Below, one piece after another: positions 22,524 through 34,897 of a stretch of 64,000 nt of DNA. The stretch's first letter is position 1, and the number at the start of each line of letters is the position of its first letter. The translations under genes were made by a program, and so were the position numbers. The notes under the pieces were generated by a model. It was given only the letters and a program-made list of their open reading frames with translations, ran no database searches and had not been told where the DNA came from. Origin of the DNA: Erinaceus europaeus (Eukaryota > Chordata > Mammalia > Eulipotyphla > Erinaceidae). The stretch lies in assembly GCF_950295315.1 (NCBI RefSeq), contig NC_080170.1:96011597-96075596 (forward strand), given 5' to 3'.

Positions 22524-22784
22524 TGTTGTTTTATCCAGGCTGGCTTCACGGGTGGGTAACAGAGATGACCAGAGACACACGGCTGGGCTGAGAACGCAGT
22601 TTAATCTTTATTCACGAACGGGCAAATCACCACACCATGTGCCTTTCACCATAATCCTCTCTCCGCTGCTGCTGCTGGGACTCTGTCCGTCCTTAGCATG
22701 GGGGGCGGGGAGAAAGCGGGTGCGAAACTAGCAAGGGGCAAACCAATTCTTCTCAGAGGTCGGAGGGAAGGGAACATACCAACA
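22524..22784 (-). repeat. 5' LTR of element A
   Basis: Minus-strand LTR of 261 bases, same ends as its partner. Most differences from the partner are transitions. Confidence 0.9.
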
Positions 22785-23027
22785 ATCAAAAAAAATTTTT
22801 TTCAGTGTATGTAACAGATGCAGTCTCTGGATTGATTGAATATTGCACAGGAAGTGTCAGTGCCTATGGAAGGTGCTTGGAGGCCTAACCATCAGCCTTA
22901 TAATGTTGCACACTTTACTTTCTTATATACTTGCCCTGACAAGATGATGGAACTAACTCACTCTGCCTTTGTTATGTTGCCATAGTGTGGATGTAACTGC
23001 TTCATTCTCTGCCACCAGATCTCCATT

Positions 23028-24124
23028 CTTCTTCTTCTTCTAGCGCTTGCCCTTCTTCCGTAGCCAGTCAACAGTGTCAGGTTGAGCCTGATGTAAAGTT
23101 TCGAGACCTCCTTTGAATCTGGAGAGGTGGCAGTCATTGACTATGTGGGTCATAGTCTGTCTGGAGCAGCAGGGGCAGTTCGGGTCGTCTCTGGCTCCCC
23201 AGCGATGGAACATAGAGGCACACCGGCCATGGCCTGTTCGATAGCGATTGAGGAGGGCCCAATCATAATGTGCTAGGTCAAAGCCGGGTTGACGCCTGCA
23301 GGGGTCTGTGATGAGGTGTTTGTTCTCTACCTCAGCTGACTGCCAACTCTGTTTCCAAGAGACTGGAACAGAGAAGTTCAGTGTAGGCATAGGGGACCAG
23401 ATTGGGTGACGAGACATCAAGCGTTGGACAGGGTGGGCGAAGATATCTGCGTATATTGGCAGGTCCAGTCGAGCGTAGACGTGGGAAATGAACTTAGATG
23501 ATGCCGCATCCTGACGAATATCTGGCGGGGCGATGTTGCTAAGAACTGGCAGCCATGGAACCAGGATGGAACGGATGGTTCCAGAAATTATCCTCATGGA
23601 GGAATATAGTTTGGAATCGACCAAGTGGACATGGGGGCTACGGAACCATACTGGGGCACTGTATTCTGCAATGGAATAGCATAATGCCAGAGATGATGAT
23701 CGTAGTGTGGAAGCACTCGCGCCCCATGAGGAGCTAGCCAGTCTTGCAATGATGTTATTCCTCGCACCCACCTTTGCTGCAGTTTTTATGAGATGTTCGT
23801 GAGATGACAGAGTGCGATCGAGAGTAATGCCAAGATAGACTGTCTGGGCTTCATGCTGGATTCTCATACCGCCAATTTGCACATTAAGCTCACGCGAGGC
23901 CGAGGCATGGTGTAGATGGAAAACAGATGATACCATTTTTGCAGTGCTAGGGATTAGTCGCCATTATTTACAGTAATCAGATATCAGAGACATGTCTTTC
24001 GTGAGTGTTTCCTCGAGGATGTCGAACTCAGATGCCTGAGTTGCACAGCAGATGTCATTGGTGTAGATGAACTTCCTTGAAGAAGTTTCTGGGAGGTCAT
24101 TGATGTAAATATTAAATAGCGTAG
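23028..24124 (-). mobile_element. Vingi non-LTR retrotransposon, 5'-truncated (1.1 kb)
   Basis: GATCTCCATT flanks it at 23018-23027 and 24125-24134. On the minus strand it starts inside the reverse transcriptase, at the equivalent of about 53022 in the 3.08-kb copy, and ends GGCAAGCGCTAGAAGAAGAAG. The terminal repeat is a GAA-type trinucleotide run, not poly-A. It lies 240 bases beyond LTR element A and does not overlap it. Confidence 0.93.
23040..23936 (-). pseudogene. Vingi ORF, C-terminal part (after the RT core)
   Basis: A 298-codon open frame covering the region after the reverse transcriptase palm. It includes YLGITLDRTLSSHEHLIKTA, LALCYSIAEYSAPVWFRSPH, then a Cys/His motif CPCCSRQTMTHIVNDC (CX2CX6HX4C) and the natural C-terminus KKGKR. 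The frame is broken upstream near 23937-23970. The catalytic YADD of the family reads YTND at 24065-24054, so the catalytic site is lost. The long open stretch suggests a rather young insertion. Confidence 0.9.
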
Positions 24125-24134
24125 GATCTCCATT

Positions 24135-24512
24135 AATATAAGCTGCTTTTTAGTGTGACCCTTTGAAGATATAGGTGTGTCTCTTTTGGGACACAAATAA
24201 CATAAATCTGGTGATTTATATACAACCAGCTTTTAATTCTCAATTTTCTAAGTTGGACAGTTCCAATGTATGTTGCAGGCAGATTTAGTGTCTGATGAGA
24301 ACAAGCCAGTTCCTAGATTGTTGTTGTTTTTACACTATAACAATGGAGAACTAAGGGGGTGAGGTGTTACCTCTGGGTATTGTTTTATGATGGCAGGAAT
24401 TCCGTGTAACAATCTCTGCCTTCACAACCTAATTACCTCCCAAAGACTCTACTACCTTATTACATTTGTGAATTTCAGCATATAAATTTTGGAGAGACAA
24501 CATGCAGAAAAC
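24135..24512. other. No recognisable feature
   Basis: Unique-looking sequence between a Vingi and a SINE. Confidence 0.5.
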
Positions 24513-24514
24513 AG

Positions 24515-24715
24515 AAGCATGTTGGTGGTAGAGCAGATGTGTACTCAGTAGAGCACATATTACCATGTACAGGGACCTGAGCTCAAGCCCCCAGTCCTCA
24601 CTTGCAGTGGGAGACCTCATGAATGGTGAAACAGTGTGGCAGGTATTTTTCTTTGCCTCCTTCTGTCTATGTCCTCTTCTAGTTCAGTTTTCTCTGTTTC
24701 TATTTAAAAAAGGGG
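24515..24715 (+). mobile_element. SINE form A
   Basis: TGTTGGTGGTAGAGCAGATG head variant, GACCTGAGCTCAAGCCCCCAG, CACTTGCAGTGGGAGACC and a TCTCTGTTTCTATTTAAAAAA tail. The next SINE starts directly after it. Confidence 0.75.
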
Positions 24716-25600
24716 TGGGGGCAGGTAGGTAGTAGCTAAGCCAGCTAAGTGTATGTCGGGCTAGAGTCAGGAGAGCAAGAGATGACCCAGGGACTAAGCT
24801 CCTGGCAGCAAAGCAATACAAATCTTTATTCATGCGTGCACCCCAGAGTTGGGCAGTGGCAGACCTGGTTAAGCTATGTGGCACCAACCACAATGGTCAG
24901 TGTCAGCCTCTCAGTCTGCAAGCCAGACCTCCTCCAGGTCAGGACAAAAAAGAGCCAAGACAGAAAAGGAAGTGGCTTGACAATCCCATATGTAGTTAGG
25001 AGAGGGGTGGAGAAAGTACCTTCCCAGCAACTGTTGCTAGGAGTTCAACTGTTAGATTAGCATTACCCTGTGGGAATTAGGAAGGAGACCTTTAGTCATT
25101 TGTAAGACAAAGCAGAGGACTGATATGTAGATAATAAAGGGGAGGACCAGAGTAGCATGGAAATAGGGTGGAGCAGGCTTAACAAGGCTGTCGGCCCCTG
25201 AAGATGTGTTTTGTGGGGCAGGGAAAAGTTACATGGCTGCCATCCTTCTGAGGTTCATGTGCCCCCCTTATTTGTCAGCCTCTCAATAGACAGACTTACC
25301 AGGAGAACTCACCTCATAGGTTAAGCTCTTCCAAGCTCCACCACCTCCCCACAACTTCCCTGCAAGTGTACACATTACCATGTACAAGGATAAGGGTTTA
25401 AACCCCCCAATTCCTATGTATCAAGGGGGGACTTTTTGAATGGTGAAGCACTACTGCAAGTCTCTCTCCCTTCTCTCAATTTCTCTCCATCCTATCAAAT
25501 TAAAAAAGGGAAAGAAATGGCAACCAGGAGTAACAGATTCATCATCGAGGTACTGGACCCCAGGGATAACCCTGGTGGCAAAAACCATACAAAACAAAAA
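24716..25600 (+). mobile_element. SINE (form B tail) split by a solo LTR
   Basis: The head is at 24716-24753 and the remainder at 25365-25600. TACACATTACCATGTACAAGG resumes exactly where the head stops. The tail holds a GGCAACCAGGAGTAACAGATTC form-B extension. The 611-base gap is a solo LTR. Confidence 0.85.
24754..25364 (-). mobile_element. Solo ERV LTR with perfect 6-base target duplication
   Basis: 611 bases, TG...CA ends, flanked by AGTGTA at 24748-24753 and 25365-25370. A minus-strand AATAAAG polyadenylation signal (near 24822) sets the orientation. The layout of the 3' part resembles the LTR at 54349-54792. No interior remains, as after recombination between two LTRs. The six-base duplication suits a class II ERV. 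The plus frame 24749-25060 and the minus frame 24684-24893 within it are shadows. Confidence 0.9.
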
Positions 25601-25604
25601 TCCA

Positions 25605-25828
25605 GGCTGGGTGCCAAAGCACCTGGTTGAGTGCACATTACAACTTGCAAAGACCTGGATTGGAGCCCCCAGGCCCCACCTGTGGGGGGGGGAAGTTTTG
25701 TGAGCAGTGAATTAGTGTTACAGAAAGCTCTCTGTCTCTCTCCCTTTCAGTCACCCACTACCTTCTCAATTTCTGGCTGTCTCTATCCAATAAATAAATA
25801 GAATAACAAAACAAAAATCCATAAAACA
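25605..25828 (+). mobile_element. SINE form A
   Basis: GGCTGGGTGCCAAAGCACCTGG, CCCACCTGTGGGGGGGGGAAG and a TCTATCCAATAAATAAATAG tail. Confidence 0.85.
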
Positions 25829-26880
25829 AGAACAAAACAGCAGCATGTCATGAATGACTACAAGCCACTAGCTCTAATGGGGCTTGATTTACTTAGATGC
25901 AGTTTAATGCTTCCAGCAAAGTTATTTCTACTGTATTTTATGTTTCCCTAGTTCATCTTTTCTTCAGATCACTACCTCATAATTGTTGTTATCACTTAAC
26001 ACTATACTCATCTTGTCACTGAACTCTGCTACCTTCTTTTGCCTTAAATTGAAGGAGTGGTGGAGGAGGAATCATATATAGACATACATTATTTGTGAGA
26101 AGCATTAAGAAGATAGTGGCAGCTATGATTGCCACAGGGTGTAAAAGCTTTCTTTTGCTTCTTTTTTATTCATTCATTTATTAAACATTCATTGAGAACC
26201 TACTATTGCAAACACAGTGTTAGGTGTTAGGGGACAAATTAATGATCTAAAAGAGCAAATGAGTAAGCTTTTTTGGGGGGGTTATATTATTTTGGTAAAA
26301 ATAGATATCGTAATTTGAGTCAAACACTGTATTTGTAATATTCTATCAAACCATGGAGTTTCACTTTCTGAATTGGGATTAATTGATGCATATTTGTTTT
26401 TCATTAACATTCACATTCATTTTCTTTTGACTTGTTATTACTATTTAGTGCAGGGGAATCAGTGAGTCTCTGGAAAATAAATGCTGTATTAGTAATAATT
26501 AGCATATTATTCGCATTGCAGTCAAAATGATCTATTGAAAATATTAATTCTGAAACTATCTATCAGCTTATTGCTTTGCACCTCTTAATATCATCTCATT
26601 ATTGTTAGGACAAAAGTAATATCTTGGATATGATTTCCAAACTTGGCACCAATCCTCTATGTCTGTCGCCCTCTGCCTTGTGTCACGTTATTCCTCTTAC
26701 ATTTTGGCTATACCTGTTCTGGTGCTCTCTCAGTTCTGAACTACTGTAGTTCCTGGTAGCTCAGCCTGGATAGCATTTCTTCTTCCCTCCTTAGTTGCTA
26801 GCCCTTTATCCTATTCATTCTGCTTACCCTTCAAAATTAACTCATAGTAGAGTCATACTCTGAGGCCCCATTTCCTTAAT
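25829..26880. other. Unique DNA with a possible ancient repeat
   Basis: TTCATTCATTTATTAAACATTCATTGAGAACCTACTATTGC (26168-26208) has the wording of an old, widespread mammalian repeat. I could not name its family. The rest is unremarkable. Confidence 0.4.
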
Positions 26881-26891
26881 TCTGTTAGAAG

Positions 26892-27091
26892 TGGGGTCAG
26901 GCGGTAGCATACCTTGTTAAACACTCACATTACAGTGCACAAGGACCCAGGTTCAAGCCCCTGATCCCCACCTGCATGGGGGAAGCTTCACAAGTAGTGA
27001 AGCAGGGTTGTAGGTGTCTCTATCTCCTTCCCCCTCTCAATTTCTTTGTCTCTATCCAATAATAAATACATAAATAAACATATTTTAAAAC
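26892..27091 (+). mobile_element. SINE form A with target-site duplication
   Basis: TCTGTTAGAAG lies on both sides (26881-26891 and 27092-27102). The tail ends AATAATAAATACATAAATAAAC. Confidence 0.92.
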
Positions 27092-27102
27092 TCTGTTAGA
27101 AG

Positions 27103-28293
27103 CTTTCATAGAGCCTGATTATAGTTCATAACTTACCATATTTGAAACAAGGGATTTGTTGCTTATTGTTTGCTTCTACAGGTAGACTGTTAATTCTATG
27201 AGGGCAGGGACTCTACTGATCCGTATCATTTCATTCTAAAAAAATATCACAGGTTGTGTATTGTAGAGGCTTAAGGGAAATATGTATATATGTATATTAA
27301 TAATTAGTTAATTCAGTTGTTCAGCAGACTTGCACATTTCTAACACCTGTCTGAAGATTGAAGCAATATATTAAAGCTTCTATAGACCAGAGTGGACTCA
27401 GTAATATTTTTTCTTGAATTGGAAAGCAAGAGTAGTCTAACTTTAGAAAAATGATGGAATGTTCATTAGGGGAAACTTTTTGAATGAGAGATGAAATGAG
27501 TTTTTAAAAGAGGAGGAGAAGTTCTTTAGAATGTCTTGAGTTTTCTGATATGGACTTGCTTAAATTGAACTAAAGTATAAAACAAGGATCCCCTGATGAA
27601 ATGATCACTCAGCTTTTGTTCCTTTCATATTGTTTTACTTTCAAAAAGCCCTCTGGACATCTATCAAAACTACAAAGTGGAAATTGGTTGGCTTCATTTA
27701 ACACACATCCTGCTGCAAAGGCCTCACATCAAGGCACTTGCCATTTTACATTCTTCTTATTGTAATTGTTTTCCCAACTTCTAAAACTTAGAAGTTGTAG
27801 ATAGCTAAAGGCTCTTACTGTAATTCCCTTAAGATTCAGTTTTATGAAGATGTTAAAATGCCAGCATTCTAGTAACCATAGGAGGGCCTTTGGCAGCTTA
27901 CACAGACTCTCTAGTGTTTTAGCAAGGGTAGAATTCCTTTGCTGTGGTTGCCAGTGCTACATGTCCTTCTGATCATGACGTATCATTTTAGATTTAAAAG
28001 AAGATAAAATAATTTCCATTCAAATTTCACAAAAAAAAGATAGGAAACCACAAACATCATCTAATACAAGAACAAATCATTGGTTCTTTGATATGTTTTG
28101 TTCATAATATGGAAACTTGTGAGCAGAGTTTGTAGATTTCACATCCAGTTAATAATAGTGTAAACCTGCCGGGTGGGTTATGTTTATAGGTTTATAAAAT
28201 ATGAAAAAAAACTATCTTTGCCACACTTGCTATGCCAACAAGTTAATCCTTATGATTTTACTGATTAAGTCTCATTCACTGAATTTTGGTAAA
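27103..28293. other. No recognisable feature
   Basis: Unique-looking DNA, no nameable repeat, no coding frame of note. It is one of the longest clean stretches in the window and a useful place to anchor orthology. Confidence 0.6.
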
Positions 28294-28306
28294 ATATCCT
28301 ATTAGA

Positions 28307-28461
28307 GTGGTCCAGGAAGTGGCACAGTGATAAAGCTTTGGACTCTAAAGCAAGAGGTCCTGAGTTCGATCCCTGGCAGCACATATGCCAGAGTGATGTC
28401 TGGTTCTTTCTCTCTCCTCCTATCTTCCTCATTAATTAATAAATAAAATCTTTAAAAAAAG
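28307..28461 (+). mobile_element. SINE form C with target-site duplication
   Basis: ATATCCTATTAGA (28294-28306) and ATATCCCATTAGA (28462-28474) flank a clean form C: GGTCCAGGAAGTGGCACAGTG through CAGCACATATGCCAGAGTG to AATAAATAAAATCTTTAAAA. Confidence 0.92.
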
Positions 28462-28474
28462 ATATCCCATTAGA

Positions 28475-29234
28475 AGAAACTTTATGTTTTTGTATTTTTA
28501 GTTCAGAAATGCAGCATTAGATGTCTGGACAACCAAAATAAATCTTTTCTGTAACTGCATATTTCATATTAGTTCATAGCATAACAATCTATTTTTTTTC
28601 AATTAGTTTTGCTTTAGGTTTTATGTAGGTAATGTATTTCCTACTCAATGTTTAGCATTTAATTTTTTAAAAATATGCTCTGTGTATCTCAGGTTAATTG
28701 AGGTTTGAAATATTTATGTATAATAAGCTAGGTTAGAAATATTTTCAGCTATCAAATGTTGATTTAGAGAGGCAATGTCAAGAACTACTTAATGACCCAT
28801 GGAACTAGAATAAGTTAGTAACTATATTTACATTGTAAGATATATATATATATATATATGATTCTTATTAAATTTACTTCTAACTTTAGTCAGAAAATTA
28901 TTTTAGATCTCTATGATAGATTGCAGATGACAAATCTTCCTTTAGCTGAATTAGGATTGTGGTGTTGAATATTTTCAGATTTCTTAATGGCATTTAGAGC
29001 TTTGTGTAATTTGTTAAAACTCAATTATTGCTTTAATTTATTATTGGACAGTTCATCAGGCTATTTTATAAAACATAAATAAAGAAATTATAGCTCTGTG
29101 GTAACTCCCCTGAAGCCAAATTTTATTCAGTAATATAAATAGTGTGCCTATTATCCATATAATGAAACACATTCTTGTGTGGGAAGCTCTGTATAATATA
29201 CCTGAACTAAAAGAAACATAAATAGAAAACTACT
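28475..29234. other. Unique DNA with (TA)n
   Basis: An (AT)n run at about 28841-28859 is the only notable item. Confidence 0.6.
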
Positions 29235-29235
29235 G

Positions 29236-29525
<290 letters not shown>

Positions 29526-32255
29526 TAATAATGGATAGTAAGTGCTTTTAACCAAGCTATGTGATAGCTTTTAACCGAGCCATGTGATAGCTTGGTCTTT
29601 AATTCTCACAACCCATGCTGTTATATTGAAATAGCCTCTGTTTTGCATGTCCCATTAATGAATGCCATCAGCTCAAGTGTGGTATTGAAAGTCTTTTCAT
29701 TTTATATATGTGAAACTGAGAAACAGATTTTGTTCTTGGTACTAAGAATCCAATTTAAGGCCTCACACATGTAAGCATTGTTCACCATCATTGAGCTATA
29801 CCCCCAACCATGAGGCACATATTCTAATTTACCTGTAGTCACCCATTCAGTAGGCAAAAGGACCTCAAAATCAAACCAGTGAATAATTATATGGGAATAA
29901 AGTCCTTTCCCTCTTCTCATTGCATCTTTCATCTTAAATTTTGACCTGATGGTATTTATTTTTACTATGGCAGAATTAGCTTTTCTCATAGATATTATAT
30001 AGTCTATTGTATGCTATACCTCAAGTGTGAACTGCTTCTTAGACATCAAGTTGTGGAATGTTGCTTCTTGGATTCATACTAATGAAGAATAACACTTCCT
30101 AAGAAGTATAGAGTCTTCCCTGAGGCCCTCTGAATAGACCATCACAAAATGTGTCACTTTGACATGTGGATTATTTGGAGTTTAGGCCATTTGAGACTCA
30201 TGAGAAACATTTACTACACATTAGCCACCTAGAATAATGAAAACTTTGTCTTACCTAGAATGAAGGTTATTACCAGAAATGACCTATTAGAAAAATCAGT
30301 AAACATGACAGGGCAGATATGTAATTCCAGGACATCTGGTTCCTGTCCTCTGAGTCAATCTGTACTCATCATATGAGGTCCTCTACTTTCCCACTGAAGA
30401 GCCAGATCATTCTCTACTACTTTGTTCAGGATATAATGTCACATTTTGTCCTACTGGTTTTGGAATTCTCAGTGCTAGATAGAGTCCTCATATATGTATA
30501 TTTATTTCTTATTTTACTAATCTCTTTATTGTTAATTTTATTATTTGACCATCTCAAAAAGTATAAGAATAGGGGAGATTTCCTTTCAATTCCAACATTA
30601 AGAACACTGTTAGCTGGTAATTCAAAAGTGCTTTCATCATCATCATCACCATCATCTTTCATACAGAAGAGGCAATTACACATTTCATTACAAACTCCTA
30701 TAAGTCTTTGAATATAAGTTCCAGGTCAGTGGATCTAAGTTCCAGAGAAATATGCTGACCTAGGCATAATCGTGTCTTATCCTCACCATCTAGTTCCTAG
30801 GTTACCAGAAGAAAGAGATTTTGTAAATGTTGAATAAAACCTTCTTCACATGGAGGATTACTTATGGATTAAATGAGTGGGACCCAATGCAACCACGGAG
30901 ATTCTTCAGAGGGGAAAAGATAAACAGAAGTGTTGTTCAAAGTCAAAAATATATGCTGGGTAATGTTGCATTACTGGTTTGAAAAATGGGAAGTGAGATC
31001 AGTGAGTCAAGTACTACAGGAGTTCTTAGAAACTAGAACAGACAAGGAAATTATTATTTTAGAGACTCCAAAAGAAATGAAGCTATACCAGCATACTAAT
31101 CTTATATCAGAAATCATAATGTCAGAACCCTAGTGGAGCCATCTATGGTATCATGACTTCAGTCAGTCAATCAGTCAATCAGTCAGGAATTATCCAATCT
31201 AAGGATCATCTAGTGATAAAGAACTTTCTAATCATCAACCCACCCTTTAAAAAAGTTTAGTATAATTTTCTCATTATTATTCCCTTCTGGCTACAAAAGT
31301 CTTTCAATTTTTATAGCTCGTTGAAGCTCCTTTCTGTCTGGTAGATTGATTACTGTCCAGTTATCAACATTTGCTCAAATAAAGTCTTAACATTTTAAAG
31401 ATGCCTCAGTTTCTTTTTGTGCCAGTGAAATCTATTTTGAACTTAAGTTAGGAGTCCCTAATCTCCTTAACTCTTACAGTGGAATAAACAACACCAAATC
31501 TCTATAGCATTCACATCTTTGTTCAGTCACATCTTTCCTGGAGCCAATTTTAACTTAGCTTCTTCCCCTTTCTCCCTTCAACATTGTTTGCATTTTACTG
31601 AAGGTTATTTGCAAAGTTGACTGAAACCACTTAGGTAAGTTCCCCAGTCTTACTGGGTTTCTCCCTGACATATATAGGAAATATGCATGTTATTATACAA
31701 TTTATTTTTTTCATGCTGATACTTTTATTATTTTCCTTCCAATATGAGCTTAGAGAGATACAGAAGGATTTTCCTTACACTCCAATATTCATTTATTCAT
31801 GTTTTTATATTTGTATTCTATTTTACTAGCTTTTTCATTTCAAGAAAATTAAAATTAAACTTGCATCTTCTCTTATCCAGTGAATATTGTGAGGATACAA
31901 TCTGGCAATATATGATTCCCCAGCAAAGTAGTTAGTACATGGTGGTGGACTCTTCAATACCGGTAGTGATTCTGAAAAGTATATTATGTTTTCAACCTAG
32001 CTTCAGAACTTGTGATTCTAGGGAGCTGTGTCAAAGGAAAAATATTAATTTGAATTTTGAAGTACTATCACAGGTCATTCTTTAGGTTTTACTGGCATTA
32101 AATTGGCTGCACATGTTAAAGCATACCTGCTTGGAGAAAATTGGTGTTTATGTTAGTGATTTCCTTTCCCCCATTAGTTCTAACAAATAATAGCTATACA
32201 TGAAAGGTTTTCTTTAACCTTTTTCTAGTCTCTCACTTTTATTTATTTTTTTTCA
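29526..32255. other. Long, mostly unique stretch
   Basis: A weak SINE-like piece lies at about 29695-29820 (minus). An imperfect (TCAG)n/(TCAA)n array lies at about 31157-31186. The overlapping frames at 30373-30711 (plus) and 30426-30683 (minus) have no domain. No other feature is assignable. Confidence 0.55.
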
Positions 32256-32392
32256 CCAGCAAAATTGCACACTTTTATTTATTTATTTTTATTTATTTAA
32301 AAAAGGAGACATTAACAAAACCATAGGATAAGAGGGGTACAACTCCACACAATTCCCACCACCAGATCTCCGTACCCCATCCCATCAGTAAC
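32256..32392 (-). mobile_element. L1 3' end, long-UTR lineage, very short
   Basis: The minus strand carries the last 110 bases of the long-UTR L1 (AAAACCATAGGATAAGAGGGG in plus) with an A-rich tail. Confidence 0.8.
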
Positions 32393-32709
32393 TGCTCTGT
32401 TAACAAAGAGTGACTCACTGAATTTCAGTTGTGACTCATTTTTTACAAAGAGCAGTAGAAAAGTAGAAGGAAAAAAAATCCTCTGTGGTTCTGTTAGGCC
32501 AAAGTTTATAGCTTTCTCACTAATTATATTGAGTGCATTCTCTTAACCTTTCTAAACCTTGGTATTCTAATTAATAATATGTGAATAACATATGCCTGTC
32601 TTGGGTATAGGACAGATCCTTAAGTTTTTTAGGCATCCAAAAATTGCTGATAATATGCAAGAGTGTTGAGGAAAATAGGTACAGTAGAAACATAGGTGTT
32701 AATTTTCTA

Positions 32710-32992
32710 ACTTTTTTTTTTCACCAGAATTATTGCTGGGGCTCAGTGCCTGTATGACAGGTAGTCCCACTGCTTCCAGTTGTCAATTTTTTTCTTTTTA
32801 ATTTTCTCTTCTTGACTGTTGGTGAAAGGGAGAGAGACAGAGAAAAGAGACAACTGCAGCACTGATCATGAAGCTTTCTCTCTTGTGAAGTTCCCCATGC
32901 CCCCCAGCAGGTGGGGTCATGGGGCTTGAACCTGTGACTGCGTACATGGAAATATGTACACTCTACCTGATGTGCTACCAACTGTCCATAGT
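32710..32992 (-). mobile_element. SINE, long minus-strand form
   Basis: The head, on the minus strand, reads GACAGTTGGTAGCACATCAG near 32985. CACCTGCTGGGGGGCATGG, a GAAGCTTCATGATCAGTGC segment, and an extra 3' part with GGAAGCAGTGGGACTACC follow. The 83-codon minus frame is not a gene. Confidence 0.7.
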
Positions 32993-33014
32993 TTCTAGCA
33001 TTTAAAAGTATTAT

Positions 33015-33161
33015 TCTGGAGTGTAGAAGACAATGTCGTGGTTATGCAAAAGATTTCCATGCCTGAGACTCCAAGATCCCAGGTTTACACCCTGCCACCA
33101 CCATAAGCCAGAGATGAACAGTACTCTGGTCTCTATATCTTTCTCTCAGTAGCTCTCTCAT

Positions 33162-33200
<39 letters not shown>

Positions 33201-33222
33201 AATTAAATATATATATTTAAAG
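33015..33222 (+). mobile_element. SINE form D with (AT)n tail
   Basis: GGAGTGTAGAAGACAATGTC, TGGTTATGCAAAAGA, TGCCTGAGACTCCAAGATCCC, then an (AT)n array (33166-33196) replacing the A-rich tail. Confidence 0.75.
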
Positions 33223-33329
33223 TCTTAAACATTCTCTTAAAATTAATCTCATGTGTTTGAAATTTCTTGCAAAAGGTATTTTAATGGTGAGGAAAGAAAG
33301 GCAAAATACAGAATGGAACTTGGACTAGA

Positions 33330-33525
33330 CATGATCATTTGTAGCTAAGCCAAGGACATGGGGAGTAGAGGGGTTCTAATAGGGCATTGGTGATCCAATA
33401 TGATAGAAGAGGAAATTGTGAGTTCTTGGTGGAAGAGGTATACAATGTCTATTATGGGAAGATGAGAAATTACACCCATGTGACAACTGACTTGCAAACA
33501 ATTACTTCCCTAATTAAAAAAAAAA
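33330..33525 (+). mobile_element. Poly-A retroelement 3' end, family uncertain
   Basis: GGAAATTGTGAGTTCTTGG to TTACACCCATGTGACAACTG, then AATTACTTCCCTAATTAAAAAAAAAA. It resembles 60860-61070. I think it is a third type of L1 3' UTR. Confidence 0.4.
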
Positions 33526-34128
33526 TCTTTTGGAAGTCTCAATTTTACTAATTCTATGTATTTATGAAATGATGAAAGTGAGAGATAGTCTAGAATTAGC
33601 AAAGTATTCACTCAGTCTTAAAACACAATTTTTCTTTTTCTTTTTATGTAGTAATGGAGTTAGGTATACCGTAGAACTGGTCTACATTGCCTGTAAGACT
33701 AATACTCAACTGTCAAGCACATCTGCATAGTTAATGATTATCTCAATTTCCTTTATTCACTTAATGGTTTTCTCTTATGTAAGAATAACATGAATTAGAA
33801 CTTTTTGTGATTATGTTCACTCTTAGATTTTCCCTCTAATTGATCTCTATGCATTACTGTTGAATTAGCACCAATTTACTTGTGTCTGTGACTGTAGTTA
33901 GAGTGAGACAACTTTTAAATTTTAGCTGTGGATCTTTTTCTTTATATTTATTGGCTAGTTTAGAAATCTAATTTGTTGCCAAGCTAGTAAAAGTAAAACC
34001 CTACAGCAATTCAGATGTTAGTTTTTAATGGACATTGAAAGGAATAGAGAAACTCAACATCTGAGATATTGATTGTAGAAGATTCTGCTCTGACTCTTAT
34101 AGGAAATGAAAGTATCCCGGGCAAGAGA
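33526..34128. other. No recognisable feature
   Basis: Ordinary AT-rich DNA. Confidence 0.6.
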
Positions 34129-34138
34129 AAATGTGCTG

Positions 34139-34415
34139 TGGGGGCCGATCAGTAGCACAGCCAGTTAAGCACATGTGGTGCGAAGTGCAAGGACCAGAAT
34201 AAGGATCCTGGTTCGAGTCCCTGGCTCCCCACCTGCAGGGGAGTCACTTCACAGGTGGTGAAGCAGGTCTGCAGGTGTCTATCTCTCTCTCTCCCTCTCT
34301 GTCTTCCCCTCCTCTCTCCATTTCTCTCTGTCCTATCCAACAACAACAATAACTACAACAATAAAAAACAACAAGGGCAACAAAAGGTGAATAAATAAAT
34401 ATATTTTTAAAAAAG
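34139..34415 (+). mobile_element. SINE form B with short target duplication
   Basis: GGGGGCCGATCAGTAGCACAG through CCCACCTGCAGGGGAGTCAC to the CAACAACAACAATAACTAC tail. AGAAAATGT occurs just before (about 34127) and after (about 34420) the copy. Confidence 0.88.
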
Positions 34416-34429
34416 ACAAAGAAAATGTA

Positions 34430-34897
34430 TCACACAAGCTTCTAGTATTGATTGAGGCAGCAAGTTATAAAGTACTGATTATACTGATTTAGGATTTTAA
34501 GACATGGGTACTCATAACTTTGGGTCTGAATGAGAGAGGGAGAAAATGGGTCATGGAGATTTTGGAATTTCCAACTAATGACAACTGTTACTACTTAGAA
34601 AGAAAAGTATGATGTGAGGGACACTAAAGACAAGATTCACATGACTTTGGGGTAGCTTTTAATACAGTGACTACTTAAACGCAAAAAGATGATACTCGGG
34701 GATCCTAAGGCAGGAAAAGCAAAATATGAAACTAGAAAATATAGGAACCTAGGAAAGTATGATATTCTCAACTGTGAAGAAGGAAAGTATCATCTTAATG
34801 AAAAGATGGAGTATTCTAATATTAGCTCTATGAAAGATGAGGACCACTTAAAAAAAAAAGACTGAATAGAGAAAGTTAGTGTAATAGGAAGAAAACT
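34430..34897. other. No recognisable feature
   Basis: Purine-rich unique sequence. It supplies the flank that became part of the tandem repeat following. Confidence 0.6.

Larger units (their letters stand above)
20582..22790 (-). mobile_element. Non-autonomous ERV-type LTR element A, complete
   Basis: Two LTRs (20588-20850 and 22524-22784) enclose 1673 bases. The ends are TG...CA. The flanks ATTAAA (20582-20587) and ATCAAA (22785-22790) form a 6-base duplication with one mismatch, the size usual for class II (betaretrovirus-like) ERVs. On the minus strand a primer-binding site starting TGGCGCC follows the 5' LTR, and a polypurine tract precedes the 3' LTR. No gag, pro, pol or env homology is visible. 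The LTRs differ at roughly 17-19 of about 260 positions. Retrotransposition would need proteins in trans. Confidence 0.9.

Noticed and set aside
22027..22580. Several long overlapping frames in the GC-rich leader of LTR elements A and B
   Set aside because: GC-rich DNA has few stops; only the frame with the shared ATG after the primer site deserves mention.
30373..30711. 112-codon frame with hydrophobic Leu/Ile stretches
   Set aside because: AT-rich chance frame with an overlapping antisense frame; no splice, promoter or domain support.
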